Source of the DNA: Limanda limanda
Taxonomy: Eukaryota; Chordata; Actinopteri; Pleuronectiformes; Pleuronectidae
Direction of reading: 5' to 3'
DNA: 64,000 nt
NCBI RefSeq assembly: GCF_963576545.1
Contig: NC_083639.1
Coordinates: 11,739,498 to 11,803,497 of the forward strand
The notes under the pieces are model-generated. The model searched no databases. It was not told the DNA's origin and worked only from the letters and a program-made list of their open reading frames with translations. Below are positions 27,401-39,597 of the stretch, piece after piece; position 1 is the first letter of the stretch; the number at the start of each line of letters is the position of its first letter. A program made the position numbers and the translations under genes.

Positions 27401-29518
27401 TCACTGGGTGACACATGCCCGTCCAGTACAGAAATGTGCACCACGTATGGAGTGTCCACATATTTTTTCCGCAATCTGTGGAAAGAGCAGCACTTAGACA
27501 TGAAACTCTCATCCACCCAAGATGGTTCATAGAGACGACAAGCCGGTGAATTTGGTAACAGTATCTGAACAAGAATATTGACTGGATTCAAATGAATCAA
27601 AAGACTAATATAAGTGGAGACTAGAGAGACAGAGTTAATTCTGTAAGTCAGTGGCTGTAGCTGGGTTTAGCAGTGAAGAAACAGTTTGTGATGTTATACC
27701 ACCAGGAGGTGTAAGGAAACTTTAAAATGCACAGTTAAGGTGCATTTTAAAGTTGGGTTTAATGCCAAATTACTTTATTTTCTAGGTCTCTTGTTTTTAT
27801 CACTTGCCTTAAACCTTCTCGCGCTCCAGGAGCCGGCTGCAGTCCCCAGAAGAGTCCCATTGGCTCACAGCCCAAATATGATCCCCCAATAGAATGATCC
27901 CTGGTCACTATTAGAGCAAGAAAGAGAGAAGGGAGAGGATAAATAAAGGAGTAAAAGTCTAGTTGAGTCTATTAACTGGGTATATTTACTAATTGAAGAG
28001 ATAAGAATATAAGACTCAACTAACTACATATAATTTAAGAAAATTCAGGTTAAATCTCACATTATTTGTGGTGTTTTAAAAAATGTATTGGGACCAAATT
28101 GTATGATGATGTGTTAAACTGTCACAGAAGCATTGTATACATTCAGTGAGGTGATACAGTGATATGTACGGTACTGAGTTGATACTCAGTGTGACTCACA
28201 GTTCACAGTGCCATCTGCATTTGTATTATAATGTGCAAAGGCCTCCCAGAGGTCACCATCCTCACTGTGCATTCGTGCGCACACTGTAACTGGGCTGCTC
28301 GGGGGAAGGAAGTTTCCTTTAATGCTGATCTGTTCATCTATGAGAGCACGAACAGGAGCAGCTGTCAACAGAGGGGCTGATCTACAGCTGCTCCTCCACC
28401 GCACTGCACCTGCAAGTACAAGACACAGACAAATTAACTCTGAGTGGTACTATAAATGACTCTATATTTGAAATATTTATTGTCATAGGCTGACATTTCA
28501 TCCAATTCAATTCCATTCAATTGTATTTGTAATGCGTCAAATCACATCAAATCACTTGAGATAGCATAGTCAGGTATAGTGAGGTTGACACCTTTCAAGA
28601 TTCTAAACAAACATAACAGTTCCCACATTTAGCACTTGGTGACTGCAAAGAGAAACAAAATCATTTGAATGTGAAAAACCTCCCACTGAACTGGACTCAG
28701 TGAGTCCTCATCTGCCTCGACCGGTTGGGGTGAGCGGAGAGGTGAAGGAAAGGGGGGAGAGACGAAAGAGGGTAGATAGTTGCATTAATTTCACAGAAGC
28801 TGTTGTCCTAAGCTGGAGGGAAAAGTAACCTACTTACTAATCACTAGATTGACTTTTAACTTTCATTGTTAAGCTTGAGCACATGTTGACATGGAGAAGC
28901 TGAGAATCAAATCAACCATTAACAATTCCTGTCACTCAGTGCTAGACATGTCCTTCAATCACCCTATTATTTATATATTTTTCTTGAAATGTCTGCTTTT
29001 TCTCTATAATTCTACTCTCAACATGTTGGTGTAGATTGAGCTCTAACAAACACTGCAGTTGTCGTAATAATACAGTGTTTCCTAGTTGTTTTGAGTCACT
29101 GTTTTATGTAGAAACATTTCCAAGACATGTTTTTTTACTTAAAATATCTCCTGATCCCTGTTAGGGTATGTGGTGCATCATCATCATAGGCAAGTTCAGG
29201 AATACTATAGCATATAATCTATGGACAAGTACTGCCATTTTTAAGCCATAACCTTAAAGTACATCTATTTGTGAAATACAGGTGATCACACTCTGTATGT
29301 CACAATCCAAGCTTCAGGCAGTAAACTTGAAGCAGAGGCGGATTCACTCTGGGTCAGAGTTGAATTTACTGCTTAACTGAGAAACAAGCTCTCAAAGAAC
29401 AAGCAAAGATCTTACCCACTGCACGATGCATGCTTGTCAGTTTCCTGTGTAGATTGAAGCATGGTTTTATCTTCATTCCCACGAGCTGCTGTATTGTGGT
29501 CACACATCGTCCCAGCAT
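24489..29518 (-). CDS. Acyl-CoA thioesterase / BAAT-family enzyme, intact copy A, eleven coding exons
   Basis: Member of the acyl-CoA thioesterase I / bile acid-CoA:amino acid N-acyltransferase family, which hydrolyses or aminolyses acyl-CoA esters. Minus-strand exons: 29518-29416, 28409-28200, 27907-27808, 27475-27285, 27181-27006, 25684-25568, 25492-25407, 25242-25149, 25038-24958, 24869-24734, 24589-24489; all phases agree, giving 464 residues. The N-terminal BAAT domain includes LGCEPMGLFWGLQP and the C-terminal alpha/beta-hydrolase domain follows. Nucleophile is Ser283 in GLSYG, acid is in EGEDDQN (about 374-375), His410 is in GAGHLIEPPYSP. A serine favours thioesterase over BAAT, which uses cysteine. 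The first 36 residues are basic with few acids, like a mitochondrial leader, and the end (ENNLRR) is not a peroxisomal PTS1. The third intron uses a GC donor. Which ACOT paralogue it represents is unclear. Confidence 0.9.
25739..26985. repeat. Unidentified insertion in copy A, intron between coding exons 5 and 6
   Basis: Copies A and B align up to CATGGTCATTAAATTAA and again at GCATCTTAT; between them A holds about 1.25 kb absent from B. Its ends carry similar A-rich direct-repeat segments (about 25738-25880 and 26694-26830, sharing AAGGCAGGAG and GGGAGAC words), with a GC-rich middle at 26000-26500. Likely a mobile element, but no coding signature was found and the family is unknown. Confidence 0.4.
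28490..28790 (-). repeat. Interspersed fish repeat in intron 1 of copy A
   Basis: Opens AATTCAATTCCATTCAATTG and carries CACTTGGTGACTGCAAAG, AAAACCTCCCACTGAACT and CTCGACCGGTTGGGG. This order matches a dispersed repeat I recognise from fish genomes. Its opposite end, in the other direction, appears at about 32750-32950. Confidence 0.5.
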
Positions 29519-30734
29519 GATGGTCTTTCAAGATCCAACCTGAAAACACAGGAAGATGTTCACACTGGTTCACAGCTCTCTGCTCAAATGAAGAATGATC
29601 TGCTCCAGTTAAATATTTAACCTTTCAACTGACGCAAGTCTAAACCAAGGCTGAGCTAAACATCAGGCCTTTGCCCTAGTCTAGTATTGTGTAACAAAAT
29701 AGTTAGAAGATGCTGCTTCCTGAAAAATGATTTTTCCAGTTTGACTAGGACACCTTTGAGCCAAATACTAATTATTAATGCCAGTTAAATCTAAATTAAT
29801 TTTAACAATTCATAACCGAAATTACACACATTACAATCTTTGACCTCTTCAGAGACTCATTGGTGACCGTAAGATAAAAGGTTGAGATGTTTAATAATCT
29901 ATTTAGTTCAAAGTATCTCTAATAAATTAATGAATTAATGAACTTAATCCACCCTAGTGGACCCATTGGACTAAAGAAATGCAACATTTCTCTCTGCAAT
30001 GAAATTTTACAAAATGGAACAGTATTTACAGTAGAGCTGTTATGCTCTTAAATACATAGCACTTCAGTTACATTGTGCTAACACTGGGTGGAGCTCAGTT
30101 CATTGTAGCATGCATACAAGATGTGTGAAACATTCCCTTCAGATTCTGCTCCATGTCGTCATGACCTCATCACATGACTCATGCAGATTTGATGTGAATC
30201 TCCTCATCTACAACATCCAACAGTTTTCTATTGAATGCCGAGCAATCAACGAGGGGCAGGCCAATAAAATAGGATTGAACAATATAGCCAGTTTAACATT
30301 TTCAGATGAGTCACTATTGATAATTATCATGATAAATATCACAATGTTGTTTCTTTTAAGTTTGTGGGAAGGTTGTGGTTTTAAAGTCTTTTTCATGAGC
30401 AGAGAATGACAAACACTTTAATCTGAAGTAGATCAATAAATGTGTTAAACCTCGTCCTAAAATATTTTTTGATATTATTTTTAACGGTTTGGGCACTACA
30501 CTGAAGTAATATGAACTCGTTGAAAATAATAAGTGACAGCACTTTGAGATGACTAAGTGAAGTGTTGAAGTGGCCTTCAGAAGAAAAGGAGAAGCACATG
30601 GTCAGTAACTATACTCACAGGGGCTGTGGAATTTAAACAGTGACAGATTTGTATTAAGGGGTTTAAAGTGTACCTAAAAAAATCTTCCCCCACACTATTA
30701 CAGTACCAGCAGCCTGGACTGGTGACACACAGCA

Positions 30735-30935
30735 GGTTGTGTCCATGAATTCATACTGTTGATGCCAAATTCTGAGTCCGACCATCTGTGTAGCTCAGCA
30801 CAAATCCAGACTCATCAGACCAGGTTTTGCCCTTCCACTCTTCAGTTGTTTGTTTTTGGTGCAACCTCAGATTTCTGTTCTGGCTGACAGGAGTGGTACA
30901 TGGCTTTGTTTTCTTTGTATGATAAGGCATGTGTA
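30735..30935. repeat. Fragment of a dispersed fish repeat
   Basis: Words such as AGACTCATCAGACCAGG, TTTTTGGTGCAACCTCAG and CTGACAGGAGTGG in this order resemble a widespread repeat of fish genomes. Only one end of that repeat is present. Family name not assigned. Confidence 0.45.
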
Positions 30936-31084
30936 TGTGTTCATATATAAAAGGCATGGAGAACATATGTATCAATGTCTAGATTAATATCTAAAGTCAT
31001 TAAATGCATTTATTGTGTGTGCGTACGTGTGTATCTATAACAGTGAAAGATGGACCTGTGGCAAACACAGCACATACCACCTCA

Positions 31085-31310
31085 GCAGAATATAGAGCGG
31101 GTTGTCCACTAACCAGAGGATCAACAGTTTGTTCCTGTCTCCCCCATTCAGCAGTCTTTGGGCAAAATAATGAACAAATTGCCCTGAAGGCTTTATGATG
31201 AAAAAGTGCAGCACATAGATGCACTGTGTGAATGGATGAATAACAAAACTGTTATGTAAAGAGTTTTGAGTGTTCAATACTAGAAAAGCACAAACTCTTA
31301 CCATATCTGG
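31085..31310 (+). repeat. Degenerate SINE-like repeat
   Basis: GGTTGTCCACTAACCAGAGGATCAACAG-like sequence followed by TTGGGCAAAATAATGAAC, AAGTGCAGCACATAGATGCA and AGAGTTTTGAGTGTTCAATACTAGAAAAGC is the layout of a common fish repeat whose head resembles a tRNA-type promoter box. Decayed. Confidence 0.5.
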
Positions 31311-31933
31311 ATATAATCTAATTCTCACCTCTGCAGGTGTGGAGCATATCACTAAACACATCAAAGATACCCGAGTTAGCATCCAGTACTAAACTTTAAA
31401 AAGACAAATCTACACACATATTTTGAAATATACTATTTAAGTTCTGGCTTAACGTAAACATTCGGATCTTAATTGCATATGATCAATTTGAGATTTTTTT
31501 TAAAGGTGGGCTATAAGAGCTCATATCAGCAAACTCTGCGGTGGTTCACCTTCTGGGCATAGTCCAGAATATCTGGAATCTCAAAAAGAAAGTCCTATTG
31601 CTCTGATTCCTCTCTTTTCCATTATATATTTTTTTTATTTGTGGTTTGACTGTGGTAAGTGATACAATATTACTTAAGATTATTCTTATATAATTATGAT
31701 CTGTTGCTATTAATAACATGATTAAATCTTTAAATATGACACAAATAATTTTGTCTGACAGAGTTTAAATATCGTCACCTTTCTAAAATAATGGCCTCAG
31801 TCTTTTTTTGACAAGAATTATGTTTTTTTGCCAAATTCATCTCCTCATGATGCTGGCCGCCTCTGGTGAAATCGCCTACATCCTCAAAAGTCAAAAGACA
31901 ATGTGACTTAGGCAATTTTACAAGCTTCTCAAG

Positions 31934-32730
31934 ATGGCGGCTGCATCAAGAAGAACGAAAATCTACCTAGCCGCTGAAGTTATTTCCATGAATCAGGGCT
32001 CGCTCCCTATTGGTAAGGGATGAGGTTTAGGCTAGGCTATAAATATTGCATAGTTATTTAGTCTTTTTAGTCAGCATTTTAGTCAGCAAAATAGCTAGCA
32101 TTTAGCAGAGGCGAAAGGCTCCAGCACCTGTGGCTGTTACAAGTGATAGGCTTTCTGTTAACTCTTTTCAATCTTTTCAAAGTTTTTGTCTCATCTTCTC
32201 CACATTACATGATCTAATTAAGAAAGATTTGAATACCATATTTTAATCTAACAGCTAGAAATTTTGTGTATGACTAAAAAGTTACAAAGGATCCTCTTTA
32301 CAACAGCGTGTGCACCCCTAGGGGTGCATGCACACCACTTTGGGAATCCCTGATGTAGCTTTATACAAGTGACCACAAGGCAAAGTATGTTTTTCACGAT
32401 AATCACACATTTGTGACTGTACACCTCAAAGGGTTGAAATGTTTTTCCTTTTTGGTAGGAGATGCAATTGACAACTCTGACACAGATCAGGCCTCATCCA
32501 CTGAAAATGACAATGAGGCAGTCGTTGAAGAGATGAAGCATCATGTACCAGGCCAAGACTCTGTTTCAGATGGAGCAGAAAATACCTTAAACATTCCTGT
32601 TGATGTTGTTGAAGATGCTAAGCAGACACATCCACACCATGAAGAGGACCTATCTGATGATGATGATGTTATAAGCGATCCAGACTATACACCATCGGCC
32701 CATCCTGTGATGAGTTTTTTGAAGGTGTGA
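31934..32730 (+). CDS. Candidate two-exon acidic hypothetical protein
   Basis: I do not recognise this protein. An ATG at 31934 (MAAASRRTKIYLAAEV) in an AAGATGGCGGC context opens a 79-base exon ending at a good donor (GTAAGG at 32013). A strong acceptor (TTCCTTTTTGGTAG) at 32458 opens a second exon whose phase matches, and the joined frame runs to a stop at 32730, giving about 116 residues. The second part is very acidic and Ser-rich (DNSDTDQASSTENDNE, LSDDDDVISDPDYTPS). Sequence like this is often the N-terminal linker of a larger transposon-derived or zinc-finger protein, and the reading may continue by splicing at GTGTGA near 32726. No downstream exon was found. It could equally be a relic. 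Confidence 0.3.
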
Positions 32731-32749
32731 TCAGAGCCATTAGTTTAAC

Positions 32750-32950
32750 AGGGGGATGATATGATGGTTACACAACTTGTACTGGTCTCTCTCTCCTCAC
32801 TCTGCTAGAGGTTTATTTAATGAGGGAGTTATTTCTCGTGTTTGATCATTGTGGGAACTACTGGGTTCCTCTATACTTTACTATGTAAAGTGCCTTGATA
32901 TATTGTATGTTATAATTTGTAACTATACAAATCAAATTTGATTGAATTTA
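32750..32950 (+). repeat. Interspersed fish repeat, 3' end
   Basis: GTAAAGTGCCTTGATATATTG then ACTATACAAATCAAATTTGATTGAATT is the end of the same dispersed repeat family found in the opposite direction at 28490-28790. Confidence 0.5.
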
Positions 32951-34134
32951 GGCTGAACCCATGAGTTTATTAAAACACCTTTCTCAGTACAAAAATGCAA
33001 TACTGTTTTAATGCAAAGAATTTAGAAAATACTTCTGCAATAAAGTATGATAATAAGACAAGACCAGCTGTTTCTGCAAGAAAGTTAAAATGCTGACGAA
33101 TGGAACTGTTACATCGCAACATATAAATGTAGACAAATGTAGATTAAGCCCCCCAAATCTCAGATAAATGTGTTCTCATTGAGTCCATGGTTAGTATGCA
33201 TCTTACTTAAAGTTGCTCATTCCTTTTCAATGAACACGTCAGAGCTAAAGGAGCTCCAGTGCAAAGTCCATATTTGTCTGTTTTCACTCAGAGGAACGTG
33301 TCAACCTTCAGATTCACCACCGGGTCATATTCACAGAGGGATCTTACCACCGAAGCCCTCCCGAGTGCGATGGAAAGTCCCGTTGAAGAGCTCAGTCTTA
33401 CACGCACATGTCCGGGGTGAGTAAAGAGGAAGAGGACGTACCCGTTAGATGACGTCAAATAATTCCTTACTGGGAATAATCCCGTGAACGTCTCATAAAG
33501 GGCGGAGCGTCAACAAGTGGCTGAAAACGAAGGGAGACATTTATATCAAGTCTATGAATCCAGTCTATAAGAACACGACCTGAGGGGAGTTCGACGTCTT
33601 CTAGTATAAATAACACAGTCCTCACTGTATAATGACATATACATATGGACGTTATGATAAGAACCATGTCAGAACTGATTTCAAAATAAAAGTCTTCCAG
33701 TGAACGTGAGTTTCACTTTCTCCCTGTCAATAATGAACGGAGGAATTGATGAATGAATGCATGTACAAGTCAATGAATGCACAACTAAGTAAAAGACATT
33801 TTAAATAATAAATGGAATTAATAAGTCTTTAGAAATGATAACTCTGGCCACTTTCGTTGTGTGACCAATCAGTCAGACTTCAGGATACAACACATTTAAA
33901 GACCAATCTGACTTTAGAGCTGTAAAATGAAACGATAGGCCTTCATCATAAGAAACAGACACACAGAGAGAAGGACGATGGTAAACGGTCTTTACTTTAC
34001 AGTTTGGCCATTCACCAACTTACACCCACATTCAAATAGGGCCTCAACATGGAGCAGTCTATTATACAACAACCAACCACTGATTACAGGCGTCAGGGGC
34101 AATTATAGCATATGTGATGGAAAAAGATGTCTGC
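32951..34134. other. Spacer between candidate gene and pseudogene copy B
   Basis: No gene recognised. I searched this stretch for the two missing 3' exons of copy B (catalytic His motif and C-terminus) and did not find them. Confidence 0.5.
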
Positions 34135-35420
34135 CAGATTTGCATTCTCCCTGCTCGCCATGTTCAGGTCATCTTCTCCCTCTATGTTCATTAATGGGCA
34201 GTTGAGGTTCTCTATCTGCAAAGACACAACTCTGGAGTTTACAAAATTGACATACAGCACGTTGCGTTTTCAGCCATTGTTGTGCGGTTGTATTTAAAGA
34301 AACACAAACATACAAAAAAGGAAAAAAATATACAGAAAGAGGGGGGGAAACAAACACAGAGGAAAAAAAGGGGATCCCCCCCACCACATCCCCCAGATCC
34401 AGGCAACCAATCAAGTGTGAAACAAAAGAGCCGTATTTATGACAACATTGTGAGGCGGGAACATTTGAATACAGAAAATCACCAAGGAGGAAATAGCTCA
34501 CCAGCCATCAGATTGAAACCAGGGTAGTATAGGTTGAAGATTAAAGGCCCAGTTATGAAGCTGAAGCTCATGAGGTACAAACTTCCGACCTGTTTGTTGC
34601 ATTGTGGGGGGCTTCATGTGTAGGCGTTTGCTTTACAGTGGGAATTCGGTTACTACTGAATGCAATTTGCACTATTGGAGTGGAGCAGGAAGAGGTAGCA
34701 TTGACATCGGCAGGATGATTTCTGGCAGTATATTTTTAAAGCAGATAACTATTCCTATTGCTCAAAAATAGAGAATATATGTTGAATGCATGGGTTGTCA
34801 ATATACAACAATGCACCATCAGCATAAAATGACATATGATGATCTCACAAAGGTATGTTTATATACTTCCTTAATCATATCAATAAAAGGTGAACCAAAA
34901 CCTAAAGACTATATATAAAGCATATTATGTATGTTGCTTCTGCTAGTTTGACAATGTGTGTGTGCTGACAGGATGCTCTTCGGTTTTAACATCACCTTCA
35001 CAATGCTCCCAGGATAAACATTGGCAGGCAAGGAGACTTCATTGAAAGTGAGAAAGCCTTGATCAGTGAGCGTCCAATATGTGGGTTCACTAAAAGATGA
35101 GTATAGAGAGAAAACAACTGTACATTAAGGTGTGCATCTTCACTAGCCTCACCATTTGATTACGATTCAGCAGTCAACGATTGCCTTGCCTGGCCCCCCC
35201 TTGGCAGCGCCACTGCACTGAGGCACATTACTCCGCTGGTCAACAAGTACCTCTGCTCCTCTACTTATTTCTTGTCACTCACACTTAGAACTGATATTAA
35301 AAGCTACTAAATTCATATTTGTGTTCCTGGATAAACAGGGTGTCGCTTCGTCTCCAAGAATTTAAAACCCTGCGTTGCATAATATGCGAGAAGAACTTGT
35401 CTTCTGTCTGCAGGAGTATG

Positions 35421-35425
35421 AGTGT

Positions 35426-35516
<91 letters not shown>
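35421..35516. repeat. TG dinucleotide array, about 45 units
   Basis: Nearly pure TG with one TC interruption at the left, in the intron between exons 7 and 8 of copy B. Confidence 0.97.
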
Positions 35517-35524
<8 letters not shown>

Positions 35525-36617
35525 GATGGTTGTGTGTGTGCTCGTCTCTGTTCTTATTCCTACATGAACTGATAACCAAATATATTTCGCTATTAATCAG
35601 TGATGCCGGATAATGGATCCGGATGGTTCCGGTCACATTAACCCTGATGTCCTGGCGGTGCGCACCACGTCACACGTCACATCTCCTGTTGTGTGTAGCA
35701 GGTTAAAACATGTGTTTCATAAACTTGTGAATCCAACTCAGTCTGATTAAAATGATTGGCGGTGTTTATTACAGTCCTCTGAGGGCCCAAGACACCAGCT
35801 TTTTTTCCATTCTAATAACTTTATTTATTGATGGCTATCAGGACATGAAAACAATTTCAACAAACATGATCAAACGTGTTCCAGGAGCAACTTACCAATC
35901 CTACCTTTAAGGCAAGATTACATTTGGTAGTAAAGTCAATGACACATTTCCTCCTGAGGATTGAGCTGTACAGTTCAAATGTCTATTGTGGACATATGAT
36001 ACTACATCTTAATAGTAATTACAGTTTACCTTTCAGGGGATTCAGTCCTGCCGTCTGCATCAGGGATTCTGATGAAACTTCCTACTGGTCCATTGATACA
36101 AATCAAACAGGATGGCTGTAGAGGTGAATGTACAAATCTAAATTAACTTTATACAGCTAAACAAATAGTAGATGTATTTTTATATATTGCCATGTACATG
36201 GAGGTATGTATTGATCCAACTATAAATTGATAAATAAATGATACTGACGTACTTTGACTCCAGTCTGAGTGGCAATTCGAAGAGTCTGGTAGCCTCCATA
36301 TGACAGACCGATGACCCCAACTCTGTCGGCGCAGATCTGATGATGATCTTGCAGCAGGTGGAAGGCTGACTGTTCAAAAAGAACAATGGGATATTTTCAG
36401 TAAATAACATGGTCATTAAATTAACTGTGAGTTTTTTAAGCAAAATGATTACGAAGGTGTGGGAAGGTTCTGGGTTCCAACTGAATGAATGGTCAGGTTC
36501 TGTCTGTGTGGAGTTGGCATGTTCGCCTCATGTTCTCCTCGTCAGTGTGGGTTTTCTCTGGGCACTCTAATTTCCTTCCTGTTTGCATTAATTGGAGACT
36601 CTAACATTTCTCATACG

Positions 36618-37438
36618 TAGGGTTGGGTACCGAGAACCGGTTCCAATATGGAACCGGTTCCAATACAACCGGTACCTACCCGGACCGAAATGCAACGGAG
36701 ATTCCGGTGCCTCATTTCGGTGCCTGAGCCAATCGAAGCCTGAGGTCACACTTCCGCTCCTTCCTTCACGGGAAGCGGCGGCTCCCGCCGGGTCCCCCCC
36801 CCGCGGACCCCGCGGCCGCCGGTCGACAGACTCTTGTCTCCGCGCACCTCTCCCCGGTGCTGGCTGCCCCCCCCACCCCCACCCCCACCCCCCGGGCGCA
36901 TTTCCTCCGGGGCGGTGTGCCGCGACCGGCTCCGGGTCGGCTTGGAAAGGCTCGGGGCGGGAGGAACGAAGACCACGCCGAGAAATGTTTCATAACAGCG
37001 ACCGCATTTTAGGGGGACGAAGGCGGGGGGCCGAAGCCTGCCTGCGAGCCCCAGCCGCGGAGGTACGGGGGTCTCTGAGTGACGGGAAAGCGACCCTCAG
37101 TCTTCATTTGGCTCAGGCACCGAAGTCAGAGTCACGAGTCAGAGTGTGTGTGTTTTGTCTTTATTTTTATTTATTTAAGTATAGTGTAAACTTTTGTTAA
37201 CAGTTAGTATGTTATTCATAGTTTTAAGTTAAAAAGGGTTTTGTATTTATTTATATTTATAATCTGCTTTAAACAGTTAATATATTTGGCAATATAAAAA
37301 GCCTTTCTTAGTCAAGCATCGTTTTGTGCACTCTTTTGAAAAAAGTATCGGTTCAGGCACCGTTTAGGCACCGGTATCGTTTTAAAAGTATCGGTTAGGA
37401 ACCGGTATCGGATAAAAACCAAACGATACCCATCCCTA
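36618..37438. mobile_element. Non-autonomous hAT-type DNA transposon, 821 bases
   Basis: Bounded by an exact 8-base target duplication CTCATACG (36610-36617 and 37439-37446). Ends are inverted: TAGGGTTGGGTA at the left, TACCCATCCCTA at the right, followed by GGTACCG/CCGGTATCG-type subterminal repeats. A further exact 16-base inverted pair lies inside (36717-36732 and 37108-37123). The middle, 36760-37080, is strikingly GC-rich. The 202-codon open frame here starts outside the element and shows no transposase motif. The 8-base duplication indicates the hAT superfamily. Confidence 0.85.
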
Positions 37439-39539
37439 CTCATACGTGTGAATGGTGGTTTGTCTCAGCAAGTCAGCCCTGCGATAGCGACATGAGCCCG
37501 CCTCTTGTTCAATGTCATTCTGAAACTCTCAAATAGATAATAAATGGATGGATGTAGTACATGATGCAGAGAGAAAATAACATATCATCCTGCATCTTAT
37601 TCTACCTTGAAATATGAATCATCAACATTGAGGCAGTTCCGTGGGCCAGGTAATTCTTTGTGCCCTATGTAGGCGAGAGAGAAGCTGGCGTAGCCTCTGG
37701 ATGCAAACAGAGCAGAGCGGTACTCCACCAGTCCTCCACCCATTCCCCACAGGTCCAACATGGCAGGAAAGGGACCTGGACCTGCAAGAGATCAGTAGAG
37801 TAGACACTGTTAAGAAGACAGTTGCCTTCCAACAGCTTTCCATGTCTATCATGGCTTTATAGAGTATGTGTCAAATATACTCACCAGGGGGTAAGAATAA
37901 CGTCCCTACAAGTGCATTTTGACGAATCTCTATTCTCCTCACGCCTGGTGCCATGTACCAGCGCTCAGCAGTTACAGCTGCCAGCTCAGCACCCTGTGCC
38001 TCACTGGGTGACACATGCCCGTCCAGTACAGAAATGTGGTATAAGTATGGAGTTTCTACATTTTTTTCCCTCAATCTGTGGAAAGAGCAGCACGTAGACA
38101 TGAAACTCTCATCGACCCAAAACCATTTATAAACAAGTATTTGAGTTTGATAGTGTGCCTCTAATACTCTGAGTGATCAAAACACATATATAAAGAAGAT
38201 ATATCAATTACCAATTGAACGGAGATATATATCTATATAAATATCATAATTTGAGGGAAATAGTTACATTTCTTAAAAGCGACAGGAGATTTTCAGACAG
38301 ATGCTGACAAGAGAAATTGCAGCAATGGACAGTTTGATGAAAGCGATGCGTTTTCTAAACATTTTCGTGTAGTGACCCAAGTTTAAGATTATTAACCAAA
38401 TAGTAGCATAATATGACTCCTCTATAATGCATAGGAACATAATAAGGTTGGGTTGATGCCACAATCTTTCTTTCCTGGGGCTGTCTCAGTAACCTTGTTT
38501 GTATCACTTACCTCAAATTTTCCCATTGGCTCACAGCCCAAATATGAACCCCCAACAGAATTATCCCTGGTCACTATTAGAGCAAGAAAATGACAAAGAG
38601 GGGAGAGGATCAACAGAAGAGAAACCATCATCGGTGCATTAAAAAAAACTACCTGATTTGTAAAACTGTGATGTGACTTTTTGTAATATTTTTAGAAATA
38701 TAATTCAATCGTGACTTTAGTTGTTTAACTGTCTTTTTTGCTCTTATATAGGAATCGACCATCTGTGTGATGATGTGGGAGAATTCAATTGAAATCTCAA
38801 TCTATTTAGGAAATTTTCCAACAAATTTTGTGACTATTGTGTTTAAGTATTCTACAAGCATAATATCATGTTACATTGTTAAAAAAACTACATTACAATA
38901 AATAGTAAGCATGTGTATGTGACTCACAGTTCACAGTGCCATCTGCATTTGTATTATAATGTGCAAAGGCCTCCCACAGGTCACCATCGTCACTGTGCAT
39001 TCGTGCACACACTGTAACTGGACTGCTCGGGGGAAGCAAGTGTCCTTTAATGCGGATCTGTTCGTCTATGAGAGCACGAACAGGAGCAGCTGTCAACACA
39101 GGGGCTGGTCTACAGCTGCTCATCCACCGTACTGCACCTGCAACTACAACACACAGACAAATTTACTCTGAGTGGTATTTTGGTTATAGTTATTTCAAAT
39201 TTAAACGCTAAAGACATTTTCTGATGAAATAAACATGTAGTTTTACTTAATAATTTGTTGTGCTTGGTGCGTACAATTTAATACAGGGGCAAATCATTGC
39301 TGCATGTCAACTAAATGAACATTGGATAGTTCAGGAATACATTTACATTCTTAATATCAATATCAAGATGAAATGATTTGCAAAATTTGTAAAGTACAAT
39401 ATGCTGTTGTGTTAAAAAGTAAATACTGAGGCTGAAGCAGATTCACTCATTTTAGTTTTTAATCATCTAAATTGTACAAATATTACACCTTTTGAATTTT
39501 TAAGACAACTGAAGGCTACAACATGTTCTCTTTCCCTTT

Positions 39540-39597
39540 ATTCAGCTGCAATATGTAAATTTACCACTAGATGTCATATATTCTACACACTGAACCT
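39540..39597 (-). repeat. Short interspersed repeat, second copy
   Basis: On the minus strand it reads GTTCAGTGTGTAGAATATAT, then ACATCTAGTGGTAAATTT and ATTGCAGCTGAATA, matching the head of the repeat at 4071. Confidence 0.45.

Larger units (their letters stand above)
29519..31933. other. Spacer upstream of thioesterase copy A
   Basis: The first 150 bases or so are shared with the upstream flank of copy B and mark the duplicated unit's edge near 29665. Beyond that the region is AT-rich, with the two repeat fragments listed separately (30735-30935 and 31085-31310). No gene seen. Confidence 0.5.

Noticed and set aside
24489..29518. Naming the gene baat
   Set aside because: The nucleophile is Ser rather than Cys and there is no peroxisomal end signal, so only the family name is given.
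35319..35636. Open frames of CVCV/THTH repeats
   Set aside because: They come from the TG array.
36592..37200. 202-codon open frame
   Set aside because: It starts outside the hAT element, crosses its left end, and has no transposase or other domain; high GC alone explains the missing stops.
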